From: Plasmodium coatneyi | Lineage: Eukaryota > Apicomplexa > Aconoidasida > Haemosporida > Plasmodiidae | Assembly: GCF_001680005.1 (NCBI RefSeq) | Contig: NC_033564.1 | Coordinates: 310,001-374,000 of the forward strand | DNA length: 64,000 nucleotides | Direction of reading: 5' to 3' | Shown: positions 11,301-23,965 of the stretch, piece after piece | Layout: every line of letters starts with the position of its first letter | Position numbering within the stretch: position 1 is the first letter of the stretch | The notes under the pieces: model-generated | What the model was told of the DNA's origin: nothing | Seen by the model: only the letters and a program-made list of their open reading frames with translations | Database searches by the model: none | Translations under genes and position numbers: made by a program

Positions 11301-13914
11301 TCTTGTATTTCTCTACCACCTTCTCGGCCTCCTGAATGTAGTTGTTACTGTAGTCGTTATACGAATTGTAGTCTATGCTGACGTTCAATTTGTTCAGAAT
11401 ATTTTCATCCGAGTAGCTGCATTTCTTCTTGCACGAGTTGGAGGCGGAACCGAAGCTGTTGCTATAGCTTAGAGGGTTATTTCCAGCCACACCCATCATA
11501 TTCGCGCTGTAGTTATTACTCAGGGGGTTCACCTTGTTGTTACCGTTGTTGCCTAAGCAGTTGCTGTGCATGTGTCCACTGGGGCAGGCGAAGTGGTTGC
11601 CATGCGAGTTGCAAGCGTAACTGGGGAAGCTTCCCCCACCGGCAGATGCTGCCCCACCTGAGCAGGCACCAGATACACCGCACTGACTCCTACCTCCGCA
11701 GGTTTGGAAGTCTTTGCCCCTTTTCAAATCGACGTTTCCACTTGAATCGTTACACACGTTGTGGTTACCGCTACCCTTCCTATTCGCACAGCTGTACAGG
11801 GACAATACGCTAGGCTCTCCATCCTCCACATGGGGAGGTCCTGCTGGCATAACATTACTCACACTGTTGTTCCCATGGTAAGTGCTACTGACGTAGGGAT
11901 TCCTCAAGGACAAGTCATGCATCTCGTCGACAATATCTTTGGATAAGTTACTCTCTACTTCATCCATGATCTGTTTTAACATTTCACTTTTCCCATTTTT
12001 ATTATTTCCACTTGAGGAAGAAGAACTGAAGGAAGTGCTCTTATCATACAGGTTATTCTCCTCCTTACCCTGCACGCTTTTTAACTTCTTTATAATCTCC
12101 AGCTCGTCCATGCATTCAACAATCGAATCAAGGAACAAACTTTTCGCTGCAGATATTCTTATATTCGAAAAACAGCACAGGTACACATCCAAGTTGTTCA
12201 TTTCAACGTTGTTCAGGATATTCACAAAATGGTATTCGAAGGACTTGTTCGTTTCACTCCAGATGGAGGTTAATCGCTTCAATATACGTAGGTAGCTCAG
12301 GCACATGATTTTCGACTTCCTTATGTTTTCACTTTTATTCTGGGCTTCTTTGCTGGCCATGGCGTAGCCCTCGTATATTCCTCCGCTCGGGAGGCTGCCA
12401 AAGGGGGTACTTCCAAATGGGGCACCACCTACAAGGTTACTCCCTACAAGGTTACCTCCAACATGGTTACTTCCAACGGGGTTGCTTCCTACTAGGTTGT
12501 TTCTCACGGCACCATTCCCTACGCACTCATTAATGGGGGTCTCCCTATGGCTCATGTAGGCACTCTTCCCAACACCAGCAACAGGATCGACACCACCGCC
12601 GTGCACATGTGCGGGGATTCCCCCTGCTACATGCGCCCCTCCGCATGGGTTTCCACCCGCAATCGATTCATTCACAATGGGCACACTTCCATAGGCATTG
12701 CTAACCGGGTCTCTTCTATCCTCTGGGAATAATTTCCCACACTGGTTCTTCACCCCCTCCTCCCCCTTAATGCTAAGGAGGTTATCTATCAAGGAAAGTG
12801 TTTTGTTCTGGTCAATGGGGGAAGGATGTTCAGTACCACTCTCCTTCTGCATTAACATATCTTTTACTAATGAATTCTTAAAATGCTCGTTGCTGTTCCC
12901 TTCACTGTTTTCATTCTTCCTTTGCATGTCAACGTTCAATTTACCATCCAGCTGATTCTCCGATTTTACTTGTTCATCCTCGTTGTATACACAGCTTTCA
13001 CTAATTAACGACTCGTCGAATTTTTCCTTCGATTCTTCATTTTTGCACATTTCGTTCCTATGTTGGAGGGCGTTTAGACTGTTCTCATCCGGATTGGGCT
13101 CACCATCGTTTGGCTTCCCTTCGTTAAATGTGGGTACCAGTTCGTTATGGAGGCGTGACTCCTCTACATGCGACCCTACACTGACTCCCTCCACTCTGTT
13201 ATTCTGCTCGAGGGGCAATTTCCCCATTTTATCTTCGTCCACTTCGACGTCCGCTTCGATCTCCTTTCCCTCAGCGGGCTCCTCCTTCTCACAATTGGGG
13301 TCAAACTGCTGTCCACTTTCACTTTCACCATTACCGTAGCTAACATTATTCTCCATGTGGACGCTGTCATCCTGTGGAGCGCACACACCCTGCATGGCCT
13401 CATCCCTCGGGGAATTCTGTCTCTTTTCATTTATACCAGATTCCCTCACTCCTCCCGAATCGAACATAATATCCTCCTCACCCCTCTGCTCACCACTAAG
13501 AGGGTACTCATTTCTGTTGACATTTCTGGTCTGTCTTCGCATCACCCCTTCCTCATTCTCATCGTCATTCTCGTTTATATCTTTGGCTAGCTCATCCTCA
13601 TCATGAGATAACAGTGTTGACGATTGTGCAATCGGGTTAAAGGTCCCGTCATCCTCATGGACACTTTCCATACTTCCAATGTTGATCTGATGGGGGGTGG
13701 TAGTTCTGCTGATTGGATAAACCTGTGTCTCTTGCTGCACATAATCCATATAACTTTCTACATTGGCTAATGGATTTTCATTGTACAAATTCTTTACTTG
13801 GTCATCTTCCTCCTGTTCGGTTTCCCCCTTGTTGCTTGTGGCTCCCTTCCCATTTCCATCCACCTCAATGGGTTGCTTCTTGTTGCTGTTAGAGCTACTT
13901 CTTAGGGAGAACAT
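8380..13914 (-). CDS. AP2-P: ApiAP2-family transcription factor, two exons (AP2-P by synteny)
   Basis: Exon 1 is 13914-11050 and exon 2 is 10878-8380, with a 171-nt phase-0 intron (donor GAG|GTGAGT, acceptor CTGCAG|GAT). The predicted protein is 1787 aa. One AP2 DNA-binding domain lies at about residues 1424-1476: GVYFSKSPRGVGKWNAYF, then NKRLFTSFSVSKYG and an amphipathic helix. A second conserved-looking block at about 530-613 is helical and hydrophobic; it could be an ACDC-type or other dimerisation module, but I cannot name it. Most of the rest is low-complexity N, G, S and D sequence, including a five-residue VGSN-like repeat. The placement between pescadillo and the MscS channel matches PF3D7_1107800, described as AP2-P, a regulator of pathogenesis and invasion genes (recalled knowledge). 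ATG at 13914 opens the long frame; an extra upstream exon cannot be excluded given the long 5' flank. Confidence 0.9.
12388..12507 (-). repeat. 15-bp in-frame coding repeat in the ApiAP2 gene
   Basis: About eight degenerate copies of a 15-bp unit encode five-residue repeats of the type VGSNP, VGSNH, VGGNL, VGSNL, VGGAP, FGSTP and FGSLP. The unit stays in frame, so copy-number change would alter protein length without breaking the gene. It lies in the disordered part of exon 1, upstream of the helical block. Confidence 0.85.
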
Positions 13915-14595
13915 TGTCGAGGCGATTGGTTAGACGTACGGGAGGGGAAAAAGGACGGGCGTGTAAACCAAATGGAAAATAAAAAAAAATGGCGGGAAAG
14001 CTGAATCGCCAAGTTTACCAAACAGATAACAAAAAAAATACGAACAACATGGAAATGAAACACACGAACGACGCAAAAAAAAAAAAAAAAAAATACGCGA
14101 ACGCGAGTTAAACGCTTAGAAGGGGCAGAAAAAAATTGAAAAAACAAAACTTCAGATTTGTGCAAAATTGTCTAAAAAAATACATTTAACTTAAAAAATA
14201 AAGTTAATGCAAATTTAAAACATAGGGATTCACGCGTGTGCTCTCCTTTGCTAGAGGCCCTGGCATAAATGCAATTATTCCCTCTGTCTATTGTCTGTCT
14301 AGATTGGTTTCCCTCAACGGGGAAGGGGGATTGAAAGGGCAGGCAAACAAATGCAACGTTCTCTTCACAAACTTACACTGCTATGTATGCACATGCACGT
14401 GTTTACATATTACACGGCTTGATGCAATTTTTAAAAAAAGCACATGCATTAAAAGGTGACGAGAAAATGCAAAAACAAAAACACAAAATGGGAAAGTTAT
14501 ATGCGTTAAAAAAAAAAAAAAAAAAAAAAAGACAATCTTAATTTCTACAACATGTACATATACTCAAGGGCTATGTACACTTCAAAGTTACTGGG

Positions 14596-15018
14596 AAAAA
14601 AAAAAATAAAAAAAATACACATTTCTTTGTTCAAAAATAGCTACCCAAAAAAAAATAAAAAAAATACACAGTTGTTTGTTTAAAAATAGCTACCCAAAAA
14701 AAAATAAAAAAAATACACATTTCTATGTTTAAAAATAGCTACCCAAAAAAAAAAAAAAAAAAAAATACACATTTCTTTGTTCAAAAATAGCTACCCAAAA
14801 AAAAATATAAAAAAAAATACACAGTTGTTTGTTTAAAAATAGCTACCCAAAAAAAAAAAAAAAAAAATACACAGTTGTTTGTTTAAAAATAGCTACCCAA
14901 AAAAAAAAAAAAAAAATACACATTTCTTTGTTCAAAAATTGTTACCCAAAAAAAAAAAAAAAATAAACATTTGTTTGTTCAAAAATAGTTACCCAAAAAA
15001 AAAAAAATAGAAAAAAAA
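14596..15018. repeat. Tandem array of about 8 copies, 47-53 bp unit
   Basis: Eight copies start near 14616, 14665, 14713, 14765, 14818, 14868, 14917 and 14964. Each has a conserved core of about 31 bp that begins TACACA, continues TTTCTTTGTTC or GTTGTTTGTTT, then AAAAATAGCTACCC, followed by a variable A-rich spacer (A9-TA8 or up to A23). Cores fall into two variants in mixed order, and the last two copies have GTTACCC in place of GCTACCC, as is common for decayed edge copies. It lies 0.7-1.1 kb upstream of the AP2 gene start. Confidence 0.9.
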
Positions 15019-15064
15019 AAATTTCATGTTAAAATGCTGGAAAACTGCAATAATAAAACAAAAA

Positions 15065-15195
15065 GAAAATTAAACAAAATGGGAAAATAAACAATAAGGG
15101 AAATTAAACAAAAAGGAAAATTAAACAAATGGGTAATTAAACAAATGGGTAATTAAACAAAAGGGGGGTAAACAAGGAAAAAAATTAAACAAGCG
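15065..15195. repeat. Short tandem array, 16-17 bp unit (TTAAACAAA-GGG)
   Basis: Seven to eight degenerate copies of a unit close to TTAAACAAATGGGTAA occur at about 15070, 15085, 15104, 15121, 15137, 15153, 15169 and 15185. The array follows directly on the 50-bp array and shares no core with it. Confidence 0.8.
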
Positions 15196-16503
15196 TACAA
15201 AACAAGCAACAATGAAACAACGCAAAACAAACGAAGCATGGTATGCTAAACGCGAACGAACCACAAACATACCGCAAACAAACAAGCGACGAAGCATGTC
15301 TACGGTTATGTACAAAATGGTTGCACGCACGACTAACAAAACATACTCCCCAGTCTGCTCCCATCTATAAAGTCCTTAAGACGGGATTGCAGCCTAAGGT
15401 TTGCTGTGCCGCCTAACGCGTTGCGTCTCAATTCCGCGCAAATGTGCACATGTGTTTTAGCACATACACAAGCGCTCACAGACACAGGCGTGTAGGTCTA
15501 CTGGGCCAGTTTCGCAAAGTTCAACTTTTTAATCAAACTTTACGTCACCTACTCATGCAAGGCACACGTGTTACAAAAACACACAAAACTTCGCAAATGT
15601 TCTGCGCGATATATGGCTTAATTACTCATAAAATACGGACGGTTAATTTTTTTTTAAGCAAATTTAAAAAAGGATACAAGGATTAAGCGCGCAAAATAGG
15701 GTAAGAAAAAAAAAAAAAAGAATAAATTGGGAAAAGAATGGAAAAAAATCGGAAAAAAAAGGAAAAAAAAAAAAGAGGTGGAAATACAAAACAGCGGGAA
15801 AATGGGTGCTCTAATTGTACATATAAAAATAATATTTAAAAAAACGGGTTCAAAAAATGTTCAAACATTAACATACAGTCCCAACACGCAGGCAGAAGTT
15901 GGGACACACAATTACTTGGTTCATTAATTCAGAGGGGGTGCAAAAAATGGAAAAAGGAAATAAACAAATACTTCCGGGTAGCTTTTATACGCTACACGTG
16001 TGACACAGTTCCTGTATTTCTACACGAACGGATTGCGCATGCAGCTCTCAGAACATATATATGCAACTTTACTGCGTACTATGCATTATTGCATTCCGTT
16101 CCGGCATCCGCATAACTCCACAAAGCGCAAAAGTCACACAAAAAAGGATTATAATTTTAGGAAGTATTCTCAAAACATAAAAAAAAAATATACAAGAATG
16201 GAAAAAAGGAAAATTCACTTTTTCCGTACATATAATATTTCATTAAGTGCCACGAAAAAAAAGAGGGTGTATCTTTTTTCCTCGTACGTATTTTTTTTTT
16301 CTATACGTAGTTGGCAAAATGTGTATGCCGGAGGTTAACGGACGTACACTATAAATATGCTTATAGCTACGCGGCCAGTACTGCAGGTATGTTTGCCCCA
16401 CTTGTTTGCGCGCATACAAAAATGAATGATACCGTGGGTTCTCTCCGCGGCTACGACAAACAGAAAGTGTGAAGGGCGATAGGTTCCACGTCAATGTACA
16501 TAC

Positions 16504-16521
16504 GTACATATGCATATGTAC
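16504..16521. other. 18-bp perfect palindrome
   Basis: GTACATATGCATATGTAC is its own reverse complement. It sits in a longer imperfect palindromic stretch (about 16494-16530) of TACGTACATA-type sequence. It could form a cruciform or be a dimer-type binding site; the sequence alone does not say. Confidence 0.7.
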
Positions 16522-18701
16522 ATACGTATGACTAACCCACGCATACGCTGCTGCTAGCTAGCCTCTTCCTCGTTCATACAAATTTTGGGGCACACAAAAA
16601 AGGGAAAAACAAAAATAGAGGAAAAAATTCTATAATATATATTAAATACATGACATGTATCCCAGTTACTCATATACTTCACTGGTGAAACAAAAAAAAA
16701 AAAAGAGGAAAAAATAGGTGTGAAAAACTTCAAATGAAGCGTTTATGTAGAATTATCTCACTTAGTACATTAAAGAAATGTATATATAATGTTTACACTC
16801 ATGTATACATACAGAGGGGTGGGGGATTATACATACATAATACATGGCACATATTCACAACTCAAATATGTAACTATATATACATATGTGGTGTACATGT
16901 TTTAAAAACAAGAAAGAAATGAAGAGCATAGAAAAAAAATATTTTTCGAAAAATAAAAAATAAACAAAAAGGTATAAAATTTTTTCAGGGAATACGCTGA
17001 TTCATATAAAATTAATTAGGCCACAATCAAATTGTACATGTCACATAAATATATATGACACGCTCGGTCGATCCATCACATGTTATATGTACGTACCCTG
17101 CGGTATTGTGCGTATTGGCTCGTGGTATATAACACATAATACATATATATAAATGCATACATGTATTTTTGCATTCCCTTGCCGTATTTATATACCACGC
17201 TTGAAATAAAACGTATTTCGCGTACACTCCTATGCACATATATAACTACGACATGCAGCGCGCCGCATGTAGGATGTACTTATTATAGCACCTGTGGGCC
17301 ACCGCCGCTATTTGTACTTGTGTATTTTTGTGCGCTGCTGCGCAGGATTCGGTGCTATTTCTCTGTACGTGCTCCGCAGCGGCTGTTTTCTTTTATTTTC
17401 TCTCCTCTTCGGTGTATTATAAATAACAGAAAAAATAGGAAGCAATAAACAATGTGCGGAAGCTATCAAATATTTACGTAGAAAATGAACAAACTCAGGG
17501 GGTTCACAAAAAAAAAAAAATAAATAAAGTAGAATAAAATAAAGTAAAAATAAATGAATATAAAAATACCGCGCAGTAGCAAATTATGCAGCCAATTTTG
17601 TTTAGAAAAAATGTAAATACGTGTAAACGGAAAAGGTGTAGCGGTGCTAAAATTGCCACGGTATGGGGTTATGGGTGTAACGCTGGGTAAAATATGCCAC
17701 TTTTCGCCGCTTTTTTTTTCAAAATTTCTTTCGAAGTTTAAGTAAATCTCGTTTAACAGAAAATGCAGAGGCGGAAAAAATGGAACATAACAAAGTGGAT
17801 GTGGTGTGGATACCTGTACACGCGTGCCAATACACGGCATACGTATGCGCGGTGAGGAATACGGCCGCTGTCGGAAAGTGTGGCCCGTTCTGCGACGTTC
17901 GCGGAGCGGCAAGTTATTTCGCAAATGTACAAAAGTGTGACATCACTCAGCGCGCGCGCAGGACACATGCACGAACATATAGATACATATATGCACATAT
18001 ATATGTATATGTATAATTATGTATATATTTATATATATTCATACATACATTCACACAGGCATCCCATGTGTGGCTATTTTTAGCGCATGAATGGGAGCGC
18101 CGCTTTACCGGGCAAAGGGTCAACAAAACGGGGCACAAAAAAAAAATGCGTTCGTCGATCTGGCAATATATCGACAGAACGTTCAAAAAAGGGAGGCCGT
18201 CCACGAAAGAATTGCAAAATGGTCCATTCCTTCGCGAGCACGGAGTGTTCCTTAACTGGCACACAAGTAGCTAACTTAACAAGCGTACATACCATGCATA
18301 CAAAACATACACGTACACGCGCAAGAATATCAACGGAAAAAATATGCACATGTAGACTCATACAAACGGATGTAAAAAAATATCAAAACGTAAAAAGAAA
18401 GGATGTTTTTTTATGTCATGTAAAAAGGTTGCGCAAAAAACAGTTGAATAAATTTTTTTCCTATCTCTCGTTATCACGCATTTGTTGATTATGCTTTATT
18501 TTGCTTGCTTTTTTTTTTTTTAATGAACACTAATCGCGATGCCCGTGACAACACAGTGGGGGATGGGCACGAATTTTTTACTCAAATATGTGCATGTTTT
18601 AGATGCCCGGGAGAGGTGAAAAAAACGGAAAAATGCATATGCGTAGGTATATGCGTATGTACGTACACATGTATGTTCGCATGTACGTAATCAAGCATGG
18701 A

Positions 18702-18717
18702 TGTATACATGTATACA
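18702..18717. other. 16-bp perfect palindrome
   Basis: TGTATACATGTATACA is its own reverse complement and lies in about 100 bp of alternating purine-pyrimidine sequence rich in GTACGT and ATGTAC (about 18640-18780). Confidence 0.7.
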
Positions 18718-21700
18718 CGTATGTGTCCTACTTTATACGCCCACGAACGTATGCATCCGCACGTATATGCATCACGCGAACGAACGTTACACAAAGACGT
18801 ATATCACCAGTACGCAATCGCGCATGTGTATGACTGCGTGCTAATACCTCGCACAGAATAAAGCGGACAAAAAAAAAAAAAAATGATGTGAATGCAAAAA
18901 AAAAAAAAAAAAAAAAGGTGAACTTATCACATATGGTTAATGGCTTACACCAGTTGACTAAAAAAGCGCGCGCTTTAATTTTCTACAACAGGATGTTAAA
19001 CAAAGTAAAAATAAAAAATAAAAAAAAAATAACATAACATAAAACAAAACAGAACGAAATAACAGCGCATTCTATACAGCATATTTTTGCCACTTCTTAT
19101 GGTTCAGAAAAAATGCAAAAAAGATGCCCTCTTTCATGTGCATGTACTTTTAACATAGGGTCAGGAATATGCGGTGAAGGAAACAATTCAGGCACATCAC
19201 ACAATAACACTCCAGCGTGATATTCCCAGCATATCGCATGGGGGGCATATGTGTCACGTACGCCTCATATGACTTATATCGTACATATCGCGTATACACC
19301 CACAGCTATGTTGCGTTACACAGGAATAGCTAACAAATATGTATTAGGACAGCTGCATGCAGGGTGATTACGTATTATCAATGTGTGTTTCCGTGTGCCA
19401 TAAAAATGCATGTCTTCACGCGTTCATACGAAAAAAAAAAAAATAAATAAAATAAAATCATATAATATCACATCATAGCAGAACAAATCAAACTGTGCCA
19501 AATAAAATCGAATGGGCAGAACGCAGTACACAAAGATGCCAAAAAGCCCACGTGTAAAAGAAATATTCCTCAGAAGAAATGCTCTGCTGCAAATGTGATA
19601 TGTGCAAGCGGAAAATGTTTACACCATTTTACATTCGCAAATTGGGCATGTACGCGTGTAGGTAAGAATGCCTATGCGCGGTATATCAACGTGCGAAATG
19701 TTCTACGGAGTGCACAATTTTAATAGGTTAATTAAAAACAACAAAGAAGGGGCAACAAAAAAAAATATAATAAATAAAATAATGCAAAAATGTAAGTGTG
19801 AAAAAAAATACGTTCTTCAAACGATCGTAAAATATATTTCTTTAAAAATACACCAGGTATGCTCTGTAAGTCCTATTCGTGTTGTGTATGCGAGCGGCAA
19901 GGAGGAAGCAACTGCCTCCGCTCTTTACTCACACGGCGAGGCGTGCATATGCTTGTAAGAGTAAATAACCACACATGTACGCACGTATGTATGTAAGCAT
20001 GGATATGCTTGGGACGCCTACACCTTCTTGCCCACACGTCAGTATTTCACCAACGCGCCATACCTTTTTTTCTGGAGTGAAAAACTTTGTAGAATTACCT
20101 GTACGTACGTATGTATATGCCACTATATATACACATTACATATGTGCACGTACAGCCTGCACACGTTTCAGCATATGCAAAAAAAAAAAAAAAAAAGGCG
20201 TAAGCAGGTGTAAAAATGTATACCAAAAAAATACGACACATATACACACACTGTTTAAGGCAGTTCCAGTGGGGAATATAAACAAAGGAACGTACTTTAA
20301 AGAACGAGAAGCATGCGCAAATGCGAAACACATGGAAAGCGTAGACTTTGGCTTCTCCGTGCGTCTTCTCATGCTCTATTCTAATTTCGTGAGCTTATAT
20401 AAAATTTGAAAAAATATGCAAAATTTTACTGTAAACGCTCACTTATGCATACATATACAAATGTGCACATGATTACACACGAATGCACATGCATACATTT
20501 CACGCCCTGTGGGCAAGCACTGTTCTGCCAGGAGTAGTTACTCACAAGCCAGAGTACCTCTACACAGGTAGCCGTGATGCACAGGCAGACTGAAATGCGC
20601 ACACAAAAGTGTGTGCGTTCAAACGATCTAACGACAAAAAGATTTTGTAACGAATGAGTAAACAAGTTTAATATGCATTTGTATTTTTAGCAACTTATAT
20701 ACGGGAAAAAAAGAATGTACTCAAATGAGGTAGGGGGGTGGTGGCGGAAAATATGACTAACAGGGGAAGCATTTGAACGGCTTTAAAAGTGGAGAATAAC
20801 GACCACCCCTTTGCTAAATGGGTGGATGAAAAGGTGACTACACCACTGGGCGATTACGTAACGATGCATATATGTCAGCGGAGATGACGCAAAATTATCC
20901 CGCTTCATATGTTCACGAAAATAGTCGCGCTCGCCAGTTCGTGACTCACCCAACGGGGGGAGCCATGTAAGGTGGAGTAACGCAAAGGTGTTACTCAAAC
21001 GTGGCACACAAACGTGTAAATCAATCACATGACGGGGAACACGTGGCACACGCAGAAACTTGGCGAATGTACTCAGTCGCAAAGGCGGAGTGACGTGCGC
21101 GCTTCGTGAAATCTACATAACTTTTTTGTAAACTTCTATAACGGTATATTGTTCAAACTTTCGGATCACGGACAATGTTGCAGTTACAGTTGTGATATTA
21201 AATTTTACTTGAAAATGTACCTTTTATTTCCATTAAAAAATTAAAATTGTAAATCTAAAATATTGACGATAAAAGCTAAAATGTTATTTCTATCAGATAT
21301 AGTTAATTGTGTATTTTTCCAAAGGTTGACAAAAAAATGGATGAATGATGAAAGTGTAATTAATTTTTTTTTTTTTTCCATGTTGTTGTAAAAGCGATTT
21401 GCGTGGTAGAATGCCGTTTTATTTATTTATTTTATTTTATTTTTTCCGACATTTTTTTTTTTTTTTTTTCACGTGAAGTGTGTGCATATACATTTAGCTG
21501 TATCCTGCGATTTGATTTGTGTGTGAAATGGGTGATAAATTGGCAAGACTAAAAGCACATATGTATTTACACGCGTACCGCATAAGGAGTGTGTAGTGTA
21601 CACATGTACCCCTATACACACCACACGTCCACGTCTACGTGTATACCTCTTCTCCGCGAACTGTTTGTTTTCCGTGACAGCCCAGGCAAAGTGGAGAAAT

Positions 21701-23965
21701 ATGCAATTCGCCATACAACGGAAAAACGACGCGGCGAATATTCGACATTTGTAGAATCATTAAAACTGGCCCGTGTGGCAAATACAGACTGCCCAGTTGT
21801 ACACAACTCTCAGGGGGAAAAAAAAAATAAATCGCATTTTTTGTGTGCAACGGGTTATTTTGTTTCGCCTTCCAACATTTGGCGCCGTTGCGTTTCACTA
21901 TATTTCGCCTCGCCTTACTTTCTGCTACATTGCTTTCCCATTTTGCCGCTATCTATACGCCACTCCCAAAGATGCCAACGTTTAAGCGGAATCACCCCCA
22001 CGTCGTATTTTTGCTGCGCACTTTTTCTCCCCCATTTTTGGAAACTAGCATATTTTCTGCTCATTTTATTTTTTTCTTTTCTACACATTTCGAGAGGCAG
22101 CACACAGGAAAACAACATCTCGCCCAATTGCTGCTCATCGAGTTAGAAAAACAACGGTAATTTGGAACCCTCCTTTCGTTATGTCAATTTTACCCTTATT
22201 TTTTCCCTCCTGCAAATAAATTCAACCATTTTGTAAAATTTGCGCATGTCAAAATGGCAGGAAAAAAAAAAAAATAAAAAAGTAAAGTCACATGGTTACA
22301 CACAAAGAATAAAAAAGCACCTTTAAAAATTACCTCCTTTTATGGTAGCCAAATTGGTTAGCCATTTTTTAAGTCAAATTTAGTTTAATTAGTCACGACG
22401 CACATGTTACCATTACACACTAGCCCAAGAATTCACGCACGATGGTCCTTTTTTACAACTGCTGTACCAGCCAATTGCGCAACATCATTTGTAGATTTTT
22501 CTTCTCGACTTTCCAGTGTGTGCGTAAAAAAAGGAAAAACTGAGGGGAACGAATTCGGACACATTGGCATAGCGTCAATGTGGAGGTTGCCCCACCGATC
22601 TTTCTCCCCGATCATCGCAACATCGCTCAAATGGGAAGAAAATCCGGGGACGTCCTTCCCATTTGCGCATGCATGAAGTTGTCTACGCCCATTTCTACAA
22701 CAACGCGCTGCATACAGGTTATTACTTCAACGCATTGATGGTGCGAACCAAAGCATTTGCCCCTCTGTTGGCACTCTGAGCTCTTACCCGTTAAGAACGA
22801 ACTTCGGTAAAGATGTGCTAAAATGATGCCCATAGGCACTGCACTGAGTACGACAAAGTGCAACTCGCATTTTTCTCCAGACAAACAGAAAGGTTACCAG
22901 CGTCATCATGCACGCCACAAACAGTGCAATTCCACAAAATCGACCCAATATGAGCCTCCCAAATGGTAAAACACGCTGCTTCTACCAATTCGTTAGCAAT
23001 CTCGATGGGGGGCGTACCAGTTAGTAAATTATACCTTCCGTTGGTTATCCCTTATCGACCGGGAAAAAACATCAGCCATGTAACGTCGGACAGTACCATT
23101 TTGCGAAAACGTTAGGGACATAAAGGTCCCCCCCCTGCGCGATGCCTTTACCACATTGGGAAACATGTGCCTTTTTTTTCTCTCTCTCTTATGTGTTCCC
23201 TCGTTTGACGTTTTTGCCAATTTTGAAAACTTGACTATTTTGTTGACAGATAAAAAGGGGAAAAGTTGAAGTAGGTCTAGCGGAGGATGGACGGGTGAAA
23301 TAATGTGGGGGAGGAAAAACGACTCATTTACGCGTGTGCAGCTAACGAACTAAACAATTGACAAATATATCAAATTATCCCATAAAAAGGAGAAAAAAGA
23401 AAACACGCACATACATACGCATAGGCATAGGCACATAAATAGTACATATGCCCGCTTAGTATCGAAATACTACGACAAGGGGTGGAAAATAAATGTATAC
23501 TAACTCCCCCCGCATATGAAGGAAGAAAAAGACGTAGGCGCGTGGACTTATGTGTACGCCGACACAAGCATGTATTCGTGTATTTCCCCCGACACACAAG
23601 CACACACACAAAGGAGCCAACATCTCACGGAGACGACGTCGAAATGGTGACATAATGGAAGTACGGAACACAGGAAAAGTTTTACAACTATCCCGACACT
23701 AAGACAAGGGGGGTGGGGGAAGAAAAAAATACAAACAGGTTTTAATTTTGAAACTTTTTTTTTTTTTTTTTATTGCAAAGGAGAAAGGTCACTGGTGAAC
23801 CATAGATACGGCTCTCCACAAATGCGAACGCACCTGTAGGGAACAGTAAAGGGAGGGAAAAAAGGCAAATCCCCATTGACAAATCTGACCTTGATGGAAA
23901 AACAGCCAAAGGAGCATCCGTACATACTTCCTTACCCCACTAAATGGTTAAAGCAAATAAACTGA

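Larger units (their letters stand above)
13915..23965. other. 10-kb gene-free region upstream of the ApiAP2 gene
   Basis: This is by far the largest spacer in the window (others are 0.3-3.8 kb). No frame longer than about 185 codons and none with a recognisable domain occurs. The sequence has dense alternating purine-pyrimidine tracts built from TACATA, TGTACA, GCATATG and CACACA, several palindromes, and two tandem arrays close to the AP2 start. It sits between the MscS gene 3' end and the AP2 start, both on the minus strand, so it should hold a long 5' UTR, promoter, and possibly noncoding transcripts. I saw no tRNA B-box (GGTTCRANYCC) on either strand. It is not AT-extreme enough to suggest a centromere. 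Confidence 0.6.

Noticed and set aside
14596..15018. CRISPR-like look of evenly spaced repeats
   Set aside because: The spacers are A-tracts, not unique sequence, no cas genes are near, and the genome is eukaryotic. It is an ordinary minisatellite.
21589..22146. 185-codon plus-strand frame in the gene-free region
   Set aside because: Composition is like spacer read-through (C, H, F, S rich), overlapping frames on both strands are equally open, and no domain is seen.
13915..23965. Centromere in the 10-kb gene-free region
   Set aside because: GC content is not extremely low, and by recalled synteny the P. falciparum chromosome 11 centromere lies far from this block.
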